This document shows, piece after piece, positions 34,157 to 45,200 of a stretch of 64,000 bases of DNA (position 1 is the first letter of the stretch; each line of letters opens with the position of its first letter). The stretch is from contig NZ_JAIVFS010000013.1 in NCBI RefSeq assembly GCF_020829645.1, positions 1 through 64,000 on the forward strand. Direction: 5' to 3'. The DNA comes from Nostoc mirabile CHAB5784. Lineage in GTDB: Bacteria > Cyanobacteriota > Cyanobacteriia > Cyanobacteriales > Nostocaceae. The notes under the pieces were generated by a model. That model searched no databases and had not been told where the DNA came from. It saw nothing but the letters and a program-made list of their open reading frames with translations. The translations under genes and the position numbers were made by a program.

Positions 34157-36820
34157 TTAGGCAGCATTGACACTCAATTTTATCTGCACAATCACATCGT
34201 TGTAATCTTTATCACCACCATTTGGTAAATCCTCAAAACCAAAGGTGTTATTTCCCAACAGTCGAATGTGATCTACCTTATCTGAGTTAGCACCCAAGAA
34301 TGAGAAGTAAACCTTCTTATTGGCATTGCCATTGAGAATAGCATCGGGTTTACCATCTACAATAATAAATGGTGCAAACAAAGAATTCGCCCCGAAAGTG
34401 CCAGTGTAATTTGCAGTACCTTGGTTGTCTACCGCCAAGTCAATGCCTCCAACACGCCCACGCACAGCGGCTTCGGCGTAACCAGCCTGGCCAACGAGGA
34501 TATCTGCTTTACCATCGCCATTGGTGTCAATACCACCATTCTCATCAGCCACCTGATAGAAGCCGACAAAGTTGTTGTAAGATGCTTCTCTGTTGACTAC
34601 AAACTCAGCTTTTGCCGATTGTGTCACACTCCGTAAATCAATCAGTTCGCCTTGCTTTTTGCCTTGCAGACCAGTACCTAAAGATACCTCTTGTTCTGTT
34701 GCCTGAACTGTCACAACAAAATTCTGGAAGTTGAGAGAAAACCCTTCCTCTTCTGTGCTGTTATTTGTAGCTGAGGAAAAAACGACACTTGAGAAAGAAG
34801 TTTTTCCAGATAGTACAGCCTGAGTAGTACTGTTAGATACCAGATAGAATCTGAGTTTCGTACCAGACTCGAATTCTAAGATATTTTTCAGGTCGGCGTT
34901 CTTAAAACCCTTGGGCAGTTTAGCAAGGGAGGAGAAAATCACCTTTGAACGCTCTAAAGCCACTTGTGTATAACCCTCTGCACCAGGGGCTATGCCGTTA
35001 ATCTTACCTTCTTCATCGTCAACAGCAAATACACACAGTTCATTCACCTCTTTAGCGGTGTTGTTTTTAATCTTAATAGAGAGCTTTCCTTTACGATCCT
35101 TAACTTTACTGTTGACGATAAAAATATTCTGAGTAATATTGACTAGCTGGAAAATTGTTGTTATTTGGTTATTTGTAGTAGACCCAAAGCCATCAATATT
35201 AACATCCAACTCTTTATCAAAAGAGAGTCCACCAGTGTCAGTAGTGCGGACGCGAACTTTATAACTAGATTTAGTCACGTCAGATTTAATTTTTAAGCTA
35301 TTCCCCTCAATGATGAATGCAGCATTATCAGTGTCGCCAGTGCCCGCCACCAAACTATAAGTGTGCTTATCGTCTTGGTCTGGGTCAGTGCAGCTGAAGA
35401 CGCCGAGGATTTTTTTATCATCATCATCTCCATCACCACCATCATCACCATCACCACCATCATCGTCATCGCTGATAGCGCTAAATATCAAGTCTGTGGG
35501 ATTTTCGTTGAGGCCGTTGACATTGATAACTAACTCCTTCTCAAAGATGAATCCAGCAAGGTCGGTACTAGATACCCGAATGTTGTAAATTGATTGGCTT
35601 TCAAAGTTAGGGGAATTATTTATTTGTAGACTATTATCGATAATAGTGAATAGGGCGTTATCAGTATCGCCAGTACCCGCTATTAAACTATAGGTGTATT
35701 GAGCATTGATGTTTAAGCCAGTGGTGAAAGTGCCAACTTCAGTTGCCGCAGCCACATTCTCATCTATACTGGCAACATTCAACATCAAGTCTGTATTTAG
35801 CAGTACTGATACATTGCTAGAACCGAAGTTAGCTACTACCAAGTCCAGTTTACCGTCACCGTTAAAGTCTTCCACAGCAACGGACTCAGGACTTGAACCG
35901 ACTGTGAAATCAGTGGCAGTGCCAAAGCCGCCATTGCCATCGTTCACTAGCACTGAAACATTGTCAGAACCGGAGTTAGCTACCACTAAGTCAAGTTTGC
36001 TGTCACCGTCAATGTCTTTCATAGCAACGGAACGAGGATTTGTCCCGACTGCAAAGTTGGTGGCAGCGTTAAAGCCGCCACTGCCATTGTTCAGGAGCAC
36101 AGAGACATCGTTGGAACTATAATTAGCTACTACTAAGTCCAGGTTGCCGTCACGGTCAAAGTCTTCCACAGCTACAGCAGCGGGATTTGAACCGACTGTG
36201 AAATTGGTGGCAGCGTTAAAGCCACCATTGCCATTGTTTAGCAACACGGAGACATTAGCAGAATTATAGTTCGCGGCTACAATGTCCAGGTTGCCGTCAC
36301 TGTTGAAGTCTCCCACGGCAACCGAACGGGGTTTTGTTCCAACTGTGAAACTGGTGGCAGCGTTAAAGCCGCCACTGCCATTGTTCAGTAGTAGCGAGAC
36401 ATTGGTAGCACCATAGTTAGCTACCACCAAGTCTAGTTGGTTGTCACCGTTAAAGTCTCCTACAGCAATAGAAATGGGTTGTGACCCAACTGAGAAACTG
36501 GTGGGAGGGTTGAAGCCGCCACTGCCATTGTTCAGTAGGAGCGAGACAGTGCTGGAATTATAATTCGTAACTACAAAATCTAGTTGGCTATCACCGTTAA
36601 AGTCTTTTACAACAACAAAATTGCTAGATGTCCCAGCTGGGTAGTTGGTGGCAGTGCCAAAGCCGCCATTAGCATCGTTGAGCAACACTGAGACATTGTT
36701 GGAACCGGAGTTAGCTACCACCAAGTCTTTTTCACCGTCACCGTCAATATCTGCCACCGTAACCGAATTGGGATTTGTCCCAGCTAGGAAGTTAGTGGCA
36801 TTTGTAAATGATACGCTCAT
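34157..36820 (-). CDS. FG-GAP repeat / cadherin-like / DUF4114 exoprotein
   Basis: An 887-residue acidic protein without a Sec signal. The ATG at 36820 (MSVSFTNATNFLAG) begins directly with seven FG-GAP/VCBS-type repeats of about 50 residues, each with an Asp calcium loop (VADIDGDGEKDLVVANSGSN, DFNGDNQLDLVVANYG...) and VSVLLNNGSGGF, likely a seven-bladed propeller. Two cadherin-like modules follow (YSLIAGTGDTDNALFTI; YSLVAGTGDTDNAAFII), separated by an Asp/Gly hinge. The C-terminus has a DUF4114 module closing in FGFEDLPNGGDKDYNDVIV. Lack of a signal peptide and position behind the T1SS genes suggest type I export. Probably adhesive or structural. Confidence 0.85.
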   Translation of the reverse strand: MSVSFTNATNFLAGTNPNSVTVADIDGDGEKDLVVANSGSNNVSVLLNDANGGFGTATNYPAGTSSNFVVVKDFNGDSQLDFVVTNYNSSTVSLLLNNGSGGFNPPTSFSVGSQPISIAVGDFNGDNQLDLVVANYGATNVSLLLNNGSGGFNAATSFTVGTKPRSVAVGDFNSDGNLDIVAANYNSANVSVLLNNGNGGFNAATNFTVGSNPAAVAVEDFDRDGNLDLVVANYSSNDVSVLLNNGSGGFNAATNFAVGTNPRSVAMKDIDGDSKLDLVVANSGSDNVSVLVNDGNGGFGTATDFTVGSSPESVAVEDFNGDGKLDLVVANFGSSNVSVLLNTDLMLNVASIDENVAAATEVGTFTTGLNINAQYTYSLIAGTGDTDNALFTIIDNSLQINNSPNFESQSIYNIRVSSTDLAGFIFEKELVINVNGLNENPTDLIFSAISDDDDGGDGDDGGDGDDDDKKILGVFSCTDPDQDDKHTYSLVAGTGDTDNAAFIIEGNSLKIKSDVTKSSYKVRVRTTDTGGLSFDKELDVNIDGFGSTTNNQITTIFQLVNITQNIFIVNSKVKDRKGKLSIKIKNNTAKEVNELCVFAVDDEEGKINGIAPGAEGYTQVALERSKVIFSSLAKLPKGFKNADLKNILEFESGTKLRFYLVSNSTTQAVLSGKTSFSSVVFSSATNNSTEEEGFSLNFQNFVVTVQATEQEVSLGTGLQGKKQGELIDLRSVTQSAKAEFVVNREASYNNFVGFYQVADENGGIDTNGDGKADILVGQAGYAEAAVRGRVGGIDLAVDNQGTANYTGTFGANSLFAPFIIVDGKPDAILNGNANKKVYFSFLGANSDKVDHIRLLGNNTFGFEDLPNGGDKDYNDVIVQIKLSVNAA

Positions 36821-37185
36821 GATTGCTTTTATTAATAGTGTCTTAGCTTTCTCACACCTGCTTTTGCTAGTAAAAGTAATATTCTTTGTTAGCAAGGTAG
36901 GAATGCACCATAAAGCTTATTGTGTAAATCAGGGTAATTACCTCAGTAAATACACGGCTATAAGTCCAGTTTAGGACTTATGCAAAGGCTTTATTAGCGA
37001 TCGCATCTACATATACAGGGCTTACGCAAGTGTCACAAAGAAGACGTAAATTGAAGCTTGTAGTAAACACTAAAGTAGCTGAACCATATTGTATTATTTC
37101 CGCAAATTAAAAAACCCCATCCCGCAAGCGAGATGAGGTTGCAAAGCTGCACTAAATAAGCTGTATGAAATTGAAAAATTAAGAA
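36821..37185. other. Gap between the exoprotein genes
   Basis: 365 bp without a gene. A single family G end (TAGGACTTATGCA) lies near 36972-36984, and a hairpin of the CCCATCCCGCAAGCGAGATG-AGG type at about 37115-37140, which could terminate the glycerophosphodiesterase transcript on the minus strand. Confidence 0.5.
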
Positions 37186-40100
37186 CTAAGCCACGACACT
37201 AGCAGAAAAAACGAAATCATTTAGTGTGAGGCTAGTTGATGCAATTCCCAGCAATGAAGCCAACTCTATATTTCCGGTTTTCACGATAGTGTCAGCACCC
37301 TGTTGCAATACCGTTAGATTACTGACGCGAATACCGCCCAACCCGATTTTATCAATGCCGATTGTAAAATCAGTAATAATGTTCTTGCTAGTTGGCAGAG
37401 TGGCGTTAGCAATCCAAAACTGGTTAGCACCAGCACCACCACTGAGGCGATTACCGCCCTGTTGACCGGCAAATAGCACATCATCGCCATCGCCACCAAA
37501 CAGGGAATCATTGATATTGGAGAAGAGTTTGTCATCTCCAGAACCACCGTAGAGACGGTTATTGCTACCGCCACTGCTAAGGGTATCGTTGCCGGAGCCA
37601 CCGAAGGATAATTGACGAGAACCTTCAATTACTGTGAGGGTATCAGCACCTGCTGCCCCAAATAGACTATTATTACCACTACTTTCAACGACAGCGATCG
37701 CATCATCACCATTACCACCATTGGCACTAGTATTTTGAGCCGCGCCGTTTTGACCAATAAATACCTGATCATCACCATCACCTGTGGACACTGATGAGTC
37801 ACTACCTACAAGCACCGTGTCATCCCCGTTCCCAGTGACGATTGTGTTACCTTTATTACCCTCAACAAAATCTGCTCCGTCACCTGTAAGTAAGGTTTGA
37901 TTGGGCCCAGTGGTAATATCATCGCTGGTAGTAGAGCCAAACTTAATGTCTTCAGCTTGAGGTTGACCTAAACCAGGGGCAAGGTTGAGGGGATTCTCCA
38001 GTTTCAACAGAATAATTTCATTGTTGTCTATAACTGGATTTTGAGGATCATCTCCAGGACGACCTGTAGAGAAAGGATAGTTGTTGTCATTAGCTACCAA
38101 AATGGTGTTTTTGTCAACAACTAAAACATTTTCAATGGTTACAAATGGGAAGTCAAAAGTAGTTTTGCCATCTCCATTGAGGTCATTAGGGTCTTGGATG
38201 TTCAACAAGTCGCCAACTTCTTCTTTAGCTACATAGCCATTAGAATCTGTTTTAGACAAGTCTATTTTGAAAATCTTCTTAAATTGAGCAGAAGTTCCTT
38301 GACCACCATCTCGCTCAATAACTAAGTACTCATTATCATTAATGACTGCTAGATCCCCGATCGCATAAGCAGGATTTTCTAACTTGTAGTAAAGTTTATT
38401 ACCAGTGTACTCACGGTTGGCGATATCAAATTCGTTAATCCGCAAAGCACCAGCAGGATCACCCTGAACCGTACCCTCTAGCAGCATATAAAGTTTGGTT
38501 TTGCTGGCATTGATTGCTCCGCCTTCAAAACCTTTGGAACCACCTAAGTTAGGAAAAGCATCTCCTGAGAGAACATCGGGGTTTTGTGGCGATCGCACTA
38601 AGTTATTCTGAGGATCACTCAAGAAATCTCGGACTTTATCCCCTGTCTTTGGGAAATCTGTAAAGAGTTTATCTACCCCTAATTGAAAGAACTGCTGAAA
38701 TTCTAGTTCTGGATTACCTTTGTAATCTGCTGCTAGGTACTGGTCTTCATTGCGGAAGGTGTAAGGATCAACCTGTAAACCTGCATTGTGGGCATCTTGA
38801 ATTAAGCTAGTGGGAGGTAACGTAGTCTTATCAGCATCATTTACTGTTCCATCCCCATTCACATCATCAGCTTTGCCATCACCATTAGCATCAGTACCTT
38901 TGACACTAACAATCATCCGCTTCCAAGGGCCAATACCATCAGCATAAGTGGCAATTTCAGTTAAGCCTTCTGGAGTTCGCAAGTCGCCATAAGTGCGACT
39001 GTCACCACTGACTTTCAAATCATAAGGCTGACTCTCAATAATCTTGCCGTTGATGTCAATGTCACTGGCATCTAAAAGTTGGACAAGTGGAATATCCACC
39101 CCTGCCGCAGGCATAATGCTATCATTCAGTTGTTTGAGGTTAGATACTTCAAAGGACTGGATGAAGATGCGACTGGGGTCAGTAAAGTTATTTGCCTTGA
39201 GTGTATCGATCAGTATATCGCTGATGTTTCTGTTAATTTTCTCTGTCGTGCCTACATAAGTGGCTTCTTCGGCAAAATAGGTGGGATGCTTCGTTTCTGG
39301 GTAGATGCCAATCTTTTTACCTGTCTGCGCTTCTACCTCTTTAACCAAGTTGATGATTTCGGCGAGAGTGGGAATTTCAAATTGACCATTGAAGGATTGG
39401 TCACGGAAAGGTAGACGCTGTATCGCCCCTAAAGTCTTGATTTCTTCTAAAGTAAAGTCTTCAGCGAACCAACCTGTAATTGTGTTGCCATCTAGACTGA
39501 CTGTTTTCTTGCGATCGGCAAACTGTGGATATTTGCTAATATCGTAAACGTCTGTGGTTGTATTGCTTAAATTGACGCTGCCATCAGCATTTAAAATTGC
39601 CAAAGCAGGCTCATGACGAGCAATTAACACACCATCTTTTGTAACTACTAAGTCTGGCTCAATAAAGTCAGCACCGTCTGCAATTGCTCGTATGTATGCT
39701 TGTAAGGTATGTTCTGGAAGATCCCCACTTGCACCTCTGTGGCCAATTACTTTAGGTGCTTCTCCATTTAAAGTTTTGAATTGGTCGGGTGTAGCGATCG
39801 GAGCTTCTAACAATTTACCAGTGGCATCAAAATGCAATAGATAGGGGCCAAACTCATCTCCAACCCAGATTGTCCCGTCTTTATCAAAGACGAATGACTC
39901 TACATCGAAATCTGCACCAGTCAGTAATCTCTCAGAACTTCCTTCGTTAACTATTTGGAAAGGAATCTTGTTGTTAGGGTCAGACAGTTGAATGTAATCT
40001 AAAACTTTAACGCTGCCATCTCCATTTTCTGTTCCCTTAAAATTCGGGTCTAAACGATTGATTCGCAGTAGGAAATCTGCACTATTGTCTTTGCTACCGT

Positions 40101-40284
40101 AACCATTATCTGACAAAAAGTAGAAAGAGTTACTGTTAGCAAACTGGACACCGCTAAAGCCCTGTATTGGCTGTCCTGGAAAAGGCCCCGTTCTGCCGTT
40201 AGCTGAAATTCCTTCACCAGAAGTTGGCCCATCACCATAGGTATCAGCGGGTAAAGAAGCAAAGCCGACTAACTCAATTGCCAT
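37186..40284 (-). CDS. RTX glycerophosphodiesterase inside an esterase-like phytase propeller
   Basis: A 1032-residue exoenzyme. Residues 1-165 are the first blades of an esterase-like phytase propeller ([40 protein letters not shown]). A GDPD TIM barrel occupies about 178-560: [44 protein letters not shown]; it hydrolyses glycerophosphodiesters and normally needs Ca2+. An EF-hand-like [20 protein letters not shown] lies near 480. The propeller resumes at about 575-780 ([40 protein letters not shown]). From 800 on come RTX nonapeptides ([20 protein letters not shown]...) and a C-terminal signal FVFSASVVA. No Sec signal; type I export. Confidence 0.9.
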   Translation of the reverse strand: MAIELVGFASLPADTYGDGPTSGEGISANGRTGPFPGQPIQGFSGVQFANSNSFYFLSDNGYGSKDNSADFLLRINRLDPNFKGTENGDGSVKVLDYIQLSDPNNKIPFQIVNEGSSERLLTGADFDVESFVFDKDGTIWVGDEFGPYLLHFDATGKLLEAPIATPDQFKTLNGEAPKVIGHRGASGDLPEHTLQAYIRAIADGADFIEPDLVVTKDGVLIARHEPALAILNADGSVNLSNTTTDVYDISKYPQFADRKKTVSLDGNTITGWFAEDFTLEEIKTLGAIQRLPFRDQSFNGQFEIPTLAEIINLVKEVEAQTGKKIGIYPETKHPTYFAEEATYVGTTEKINRNISDILIDTLKANNFTDPSRIFIQSFEVSNLKQLNDSIMPAAGVDIPLVQLLDASDIDINGKIIESQPYDLKVSGDSRTYGDLRTPEGLTEIATYADGIGPWKRMIVSVKGTDANGDGKADDVNGDGTVNDADKTTLPPTSLIQDAHNAGLQVDPYTFRNEDQYLAADYKGNPELEFQQFFQLGVDKLFTDFPKTGDKVRDFLSDPQNNLVRSPQNPDVLSGDAFPNLGGSKGFEGGAINASKTKLYMLLEGTVQGDPAGALRINEFDIANREYTGNKLYYKLENPAYAIGDLAVINDNEYLVIERDGGQGTSAQFKKIFKIDLSKTDSNGYVAKEEVGDLLNIQDPNDLNGDGKTTFDFPFVTIENVLVVDKNTILVANDNNYPFSTGRPGDDPQNPVIDNNEIILLKLENPLNLAPGLGQPQAEDIKFGSTTSDDITTGPNQTLLTGDGADFVEGNKGNTIVTGNGDDTVLVGSDSSVSTGDGDDQVFIGQNGAAQNTSANGGNGDDAIAVVESSGNNSLFGAAGADTLTVIEGSRQLSFGGSGNDTLSSGGSNNRLYGGSGDDKLFSNINDSLFGGDGDDVLFAGQQGGNRLSGGAGANQFWIANATLPTSKNIITDFTIGIDKIGLGGIRVSNLTVLQQGADTIVKTGNIELASLLGIASTSLTLNDFVFSASVVA

Positions 40285-40644
40285 AGTTTAGAATGTTGGT
40301 TAGGTATTTGGATTTCACTGCATCACAAGCTATTGAAGTTTTCTCATTACTTGTGGAAAAATAAATCATGAACTCAGGCTAGAAATCAGAATTACTGGTA
40401 AATTTCAGAATTACAAAAATATAGTTTAGGCAAAGCCCTTTAAGTCCAATTTTGTATTAACGCCGAGAATACATTTACGAAAAACGTATTTTCTCAGAGT
40501 TATCGAAACCTTGAGACATGATAGTGGAATGTCAACTACTAATCTGTGTTAGTGAATAATCAGCATGGAAGACTGAGATTCAGAATTTAATGTTGATAGT
40601 AGTTATGAGATAACTTAGCTAGCAGTAAAGATGTTTCCATGAAA

Positions 40645-40663
40645 AGATTAAGATAAGATAAAA
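40645..40663 (-). promoter_or_regulatory. Weak Pho-box-like site upstream of the glycerophosphodiesterase gene
   Basis: On the minus strand TTTTATCT-TAT-CTTAATCT shows two 8-mers with an 11-bp period, like the PhoB repeat CTTAAYCT. The third repeat is not recognisable. It lies about 360 bp before the ATG. Weak on its own, mentioned because of the better site at 47933. Confidence 0.25.
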
Positions 40664-40734
40664 TTAAACAGAAGAAATGATTAAAATATATTTGCATAAA
40701 TAAAAAGTAAAACGGCGTAAATAATTAAAGGTTT

Positions 40735-40780
40735 GTAGTAAGGAGTTTAATCCTAAAAAAAGGACTAAACTCCTTACTAC
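40735..40780. repeat. 20-bp inverted repeat
   Basis: GTAGTAAGGAGTTTAATCCT at 40735-40754 pairs with AGGACTAAACTCCTTACTAC at 40761-40780 with only one mismatch and a 6-nt loop. The sequence is related to the interior of the element at 48048-48172 (GTAGTAAACAC...GGACTAAAGTCCTGACTAC). Confidence 0.75.
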
Positions 40781-41565
40781 GAACTCGATTAAAATAATTT
40801 AACATTACTTAATATATAGGACTAGTATTTGATTTTTGAAATGCACGTAGTGGACTGTCTACGCAAAATAGTGCATTAGACGTAGTGCATTAGACGTAGG
40901 TTGGGTGGAGCGGAGCGCAACCCAACATATATCAGGATGTTGGCAATGGCTTAGCCTCCACCCAACCTACAATTTTTTTGCAATCATTAAAGCCTAGACA
41001 GTCCATTACAAGACTACCGAGATTTTTTCAGAAATCAAATATGATTCCTATAGTTCTATTTATTCCTACCGATTTACTTATTTATGAAAATTTATACATA
41101 TTTGAACATGAGAAAGTTAATCTGACTTTTCACGTTATGTGGAAAAGTCCACCAAAAACCTAACCCCCTAACCCCCAACCCGTGGCGGGAAGGGGGAAAA
41201 TTCAAAGTCTCTCTCCTTAAAGGAAGAGAGAAATAGAAGTGAGGTTTTCCAGATGACCTGAATTGTCAGGAAAGTTAATATATTTATATTTTCAATTTAA
41301 TCCCCCGTTTATTGGGGAGAAACAGGAATCTAGTTCCCTCCCCAATGCATCGGCTACGGTGTACACACAAGTCTAATTACCCCCCTTAATCCCCCCGTTT
41401 ATTGGGGGGAAACAAGAAATCCAGTTCCCTCCCCTTTCCAAGGGGAGGGTTAGGGTGGGGTAAAATCCAGGTTCGCAAGCTTTGATTATTTTGAGATTTC
41501 CGGTAGCAAATCAATTCATAAGTTCATTACAACAATTGTTGCAATGATTTAAACGTTTCTTATAC

Positions 41566-41760
41566 ATGGAAGAGTATTTGTTGCAAAGTATTGAGCAATT
41601 GCTGCAACTGATTATACATTTGCAAGAAATACTTAAGCCTTTCTTATACATGGAAGAGTATTTGTTGCAAAGTATTAAGCGTTTGCTGCAACTGATTATA
41701 CATTTGCAAGAAATACTTAAGCCTTTCTTATACATGGAAGAGTATTTGTTGCAAACGTTT
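41566..41760. repeat. 84-bp tandem repeat, 2.3 copies, open in frame
   Basis: Units start at 41566, 41650 and 41734 (each ATGGAAGAGTATTTGTTGCA), the first two nearly identical. The period of 84 bp equals 28 codons, so a plus-strand frame 41566-41781 stays open and reads MEEYLLQSIEQLLQLIIHL-QEILKPFLY per unit: four leucine-rich heptads, an amphipathic helix pattern. The minus strand is also open. No ribosome site precedes the first ATG. It may be a decayed or nascent coiled-coil peptide; I record it as a repeat. Confidence 0.75.
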
Positions 41761-41783
41761 AAATTTTCACAGATAAATTAGGC

Positions 41784-41905
41784 GTAGGTTGGGGAGCCAC
41801 TGCGCCCTTGCGGTTTCCCGACTTAAAGCAAGTGGCGTTTGAGGAACGAAACCCAACATTATCGAGACTTTGTTGGGTAACGCTTACGCTCAACCCAACC
41901 TACTA
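41784..41905. repeat. GTAGGTTGGG hairpin repeat
   Basis: GTAGGTTGGGGAGCC at the left and CAACCCAACCTAC at the right are inverted, with an inner AACGAAACCCAACATT / TTGTTGGGTAACG pair. Same family as parts of 9262-9345, 40895-40976 and 57221-57500. Confidence 0.7.
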
Positions 41906-42036
41906 TTCTCTTAACCCAAGCGTATTGCCTTACCAAGTTGCAATCTGCTGTATACCATTTGTGTAAATCTTTGCAACTAATGAAATGTTTAGATACCCGA
42001 CTTCTTTAAGAAGTCAGGTATCTCGTTGTTCAGGAA

Positions 42037-42178
42037 TGATATTATGTCCGCTTGATTACTTATTAAACCCGAAGAACCCCACCCCCAACCCCTCCCCGCA
42101 AGCGGGGAGGGGAGACAAAGCACAGCTTTGGCGGGGTGGGGTTCTTTTATTATGGGTAATTTGGCGGACATGATATGA
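42037..42178. mobile_element. MITE-like element, family H (ends ATATYATGTCCGC)
   Basis: ATATTATGTCCGC at the left end and GCGGACATGATAT at the right end. The interior has the CCCCTCCCCGCAAGCGGGGA hairpin and AGAACCCCACC / GGTGGGGTTCTT pair. A related copy lies at about 11923-12043 in opposite orientation. It sits 30 bp after the stop codon of the 1806-residue gene. Confidence 0.75.
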
Positions 42179-42208
42179 TTTAGGATTGGGATAACACTAG
42201 GCAACAAA

Positions 42209-45200
42209 CTAAGCCACGACGCTAGCAGAGAAAACGAAGTCATTTGCGGTTAGGCTGGTTGAGATAATTCCTAGCAATGAAACCAACTCTGTATTTCCGA
42301 TTTTCACCAAAGTATCACTACCCTGTTGCGACAGTGTTAGCCCAGAAAATTGAGTTACGCCAACACCACCAAGCCCGATTTTGTCAATCCCGACTGTAAA
42401 ATCAGTCACGATGTTATTACTAATTGGCAGACTACCATTGGTAATCCAAAATTGGTCAGCACCAGCACCACCACTGAGGCCGCTACCCTGTTGACCGGCA
42501 AATAGCACATCATCACCATCGCCACCAAATAGCGAATCATTGACATTAGAGAAGAGTTTGTCATCTCCAGAACCACCGTAGAGACGGTTATTGCTACCGC
42601 CACTGCTAAGGGTATCATTGCCTGAGCCACCGAATAATGATTGGCGAGAACCTTCAATTACTGTGAGACGATCATCACCTGCCGCCCCAAACAAATTATT
42701 ACTACCACTGGCTTCTAGCACGACAATCAAATCATCACCATTGCCACCATCAGCACTGGTATTTTGAACCGGGCCATTTTGACCAATAAATATCTGATCA
42801 TTACCGTCATTCCCGGAAACTGAAGAGTCACTCCCTGCAAGCACTGTGTCATCACCGTTTCCAGCTATGATTGTGTTACCTTGAGCGCCTTCTACAAAGT
42901 CTGCTCCATCACCTGCACTAAAGAATTGTCCTGGCTCAAGACTGACAGTATCGCTGTTGCTAGAACCAAAACCGTTCGGGAAAGTAGGCTGTACAGTTGT
43001 CAGATTATTTGGTAGTTCCAAGATGCCAAGTTTTTCAGCAGCCGTATTACCTGTAATGTTGAAGTCGTTGTCGTTAATCAAAGCTAGAGTGTTTGGTGCT
43101 ACCAGTGCCAGACCTTCTAATTTTTCTACCCCGGTGTAACCCAATTGAGCGGCATTAGCGATTAGGCTTTTGGTGACAGGGATAATATTGGCAGCAACTA
43201 ACTCCGCAGAGGAAAGTTGTTCGATGGTTTTATTAGCTGGCAAAGTAAAGTTAGCAGGGTTATTGATGTTCGTTGCCCCGGCTAAATCAATTTGGTAAAT
43301 TAGTTTATTGCCAGCAGATGTACCATTATCATCTCGCTCAACTACTGCAAATTTGCCGTTACCTAAAGATACTGCATCGCCAATTTTGTCTGTTGCCGGT
43401 AAACCTTCCAGGAGATACAAATATTCTCCTGTTACCTGCTTGGTGACAATATCAAACTCTAGAATTCGCAGGTTGAGAGAAGCTTTAGATGTCGCGTCAT
43501 TAGCAACATCTGGATTGTCAATGGGACTTTGGATGAAAGCGTATAATTTAGTACCTTCCAGGGCTACAGCTTCAAATCCCCGGTTATTGCGGCGTTGGGC
43601 ATAAACGAATGGTAATACCTCAGTTCCAAAAGTTCCCACTGGTTGATCTGGGTTGGGTGCAGTGGCAGTTCCTTGAGGAATAAAGCGGTCAATTAGTTTA
43701 CCATTAACGTCAAAGTGGTAAATTGCCGGACGGTATTCATCTACCAGCCAATAGTCTCCATTTTCCGCAATTACAATACCTTCTAAGTCAGCACCCAAAG
43801 GATCGTTAGCTAGAATATTGTTGTCTAAGTCAACAGCAATTTCATCAGTGTAAGCCAAACCGTTTGCCCCAGCTTGCAAATTAGGCAATCCAGTTAATGG
43901 TGTTGTCCCATCTTGACGGAATAGTCCTGTTCTATTGGTAATGCTGATTTCACCCGTGGTGCGGTTGAGTTCAAAACTGACTATTTCTGGTTGGAAGTCG
44001 GGTAAGAAAAATGGTCTGTTTGAACCCTCAGATTCTCCATTGGGGCCTCGGTCTGTGTTGGTGACAAACTTTAGGTTGCCATTTGCTGCAAATCCTTGAA
44101 AATATAATCCAGAGAAACCACCTAAGAAAATATCTTGATTTTCAGAGGTTGTTCCTAACTTGGGTAGGTTTTCAAATTCATAGATAGTTAGCTTGGGTTG
44201 AGCAACAGGATTGCGTGGATCGTAACTAGTGGTGTCGATAGTTAGAGAATTAGGGAAGGCATTGGCAATATTTTCCCAAGGTACAAACTTGAAGTTAGAA
44301 CTTATATTTTCCTCTTCACCTTCATCACTAACTATTTTGGCAGGTTCATTGGAACCATCTTGAGTGACAAATAAACCAAATGGAAAGTTAGGCCCCAGTG
44401 GCACGTTAATTACATCTGCACCGTCTGACTCTTGTACGCTGTCAATGGCCCCATTGTTACCAACGGCAAAATTACCTAGGTATTCGTTGTTACCTTCACG
44501 AGTGTAAGCAACAAAGGTGTTGTCGCCTTGGCTAGATGCTAATAAGTAGCCTGTGCCATTTTTGCCGTAATAAATGGTCAGTCCTTCTACGTCATCGGTG
44601 AGATAACTACCACCCAAATCTCTGACTTGATCAATTAGCTTGCCAGTTGTGCCACCGTTTGGTTCTGCTTGGAACTTCCAAATCCCGACATTTTCCTGGC
44701 CGATGTAGAGGAAACCAGTTTCCTGGTCTACTACCATACCCTCTGTTTGCGGATCGCGTTCGCTAATTGTCGGTACGGTAAATTCTCGCACTCGTTCAGC
44801 CCCAATTTTGCCATTACCTTTGTCAATCAGTTTAAACTGAGCGACATCTCCGGTTTCTCGGCGATTGGCAAAGACATAATAATCATTGGTGATTGGACTG
44901 CGGTATAGAGTAAGCCCGTAAGCACTCCGAGAAGATGAGGAATAAGGTTCTGCAAAAGGTAGCCCTTGGAAAAGGGTTCCAATATTGCTGTCGGTGATGT
45001 CTTCCAGGTAGTTACCGGGAGTGGTAGGGTTGGGGTTAATTTTGAAGATTGCTAGTTTATCATTACCGCGATCGCTAGCTACGGCAATATCAACAGATTG
45101 ATTGCCTAATTGAAAACCGTATTGCAGGTCAATATTGTTGTAGCGAATACCACCCGGATTAACTGTTTGCAACAAATTACCAGACAAGTCATAAACCCGC

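Larger units (their letters stand above)
40285..42208. other. 1.9-kb gene-free region full of repeats
   Basis: No convincing gene. It carries a weak Pho-box-like site, an inverted repeat at 40735-40780, a GTAGGTTGGGT repeat at 40895-40976, the 84-bp tandem repeat at 41566-41760, another long hairpin repeat at 41784-41905, and family H at 42037-42178. Between them are GC-rich CCCCTTCCC-type repeats (41160-41470). Listed separately where structure is clear. Confidence 0.6.

Noticed and set aside
40978..41163. 61-residue plus-strand frame in the 1.9-kb gap
   Set aside because: No ribosome site, no conserved pattern, and it ends in a dispersed repeat. Could not be supported.
41511..41735. Minus-strand cysteine-rich 74-residue protein (ISCKCIISCSK repeats)
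   Set aside because: It is the reverse reading of the 84-bp tandem repeat. The Cys pattern is a by-product of GCAAATG/TTGCAAG sequence.
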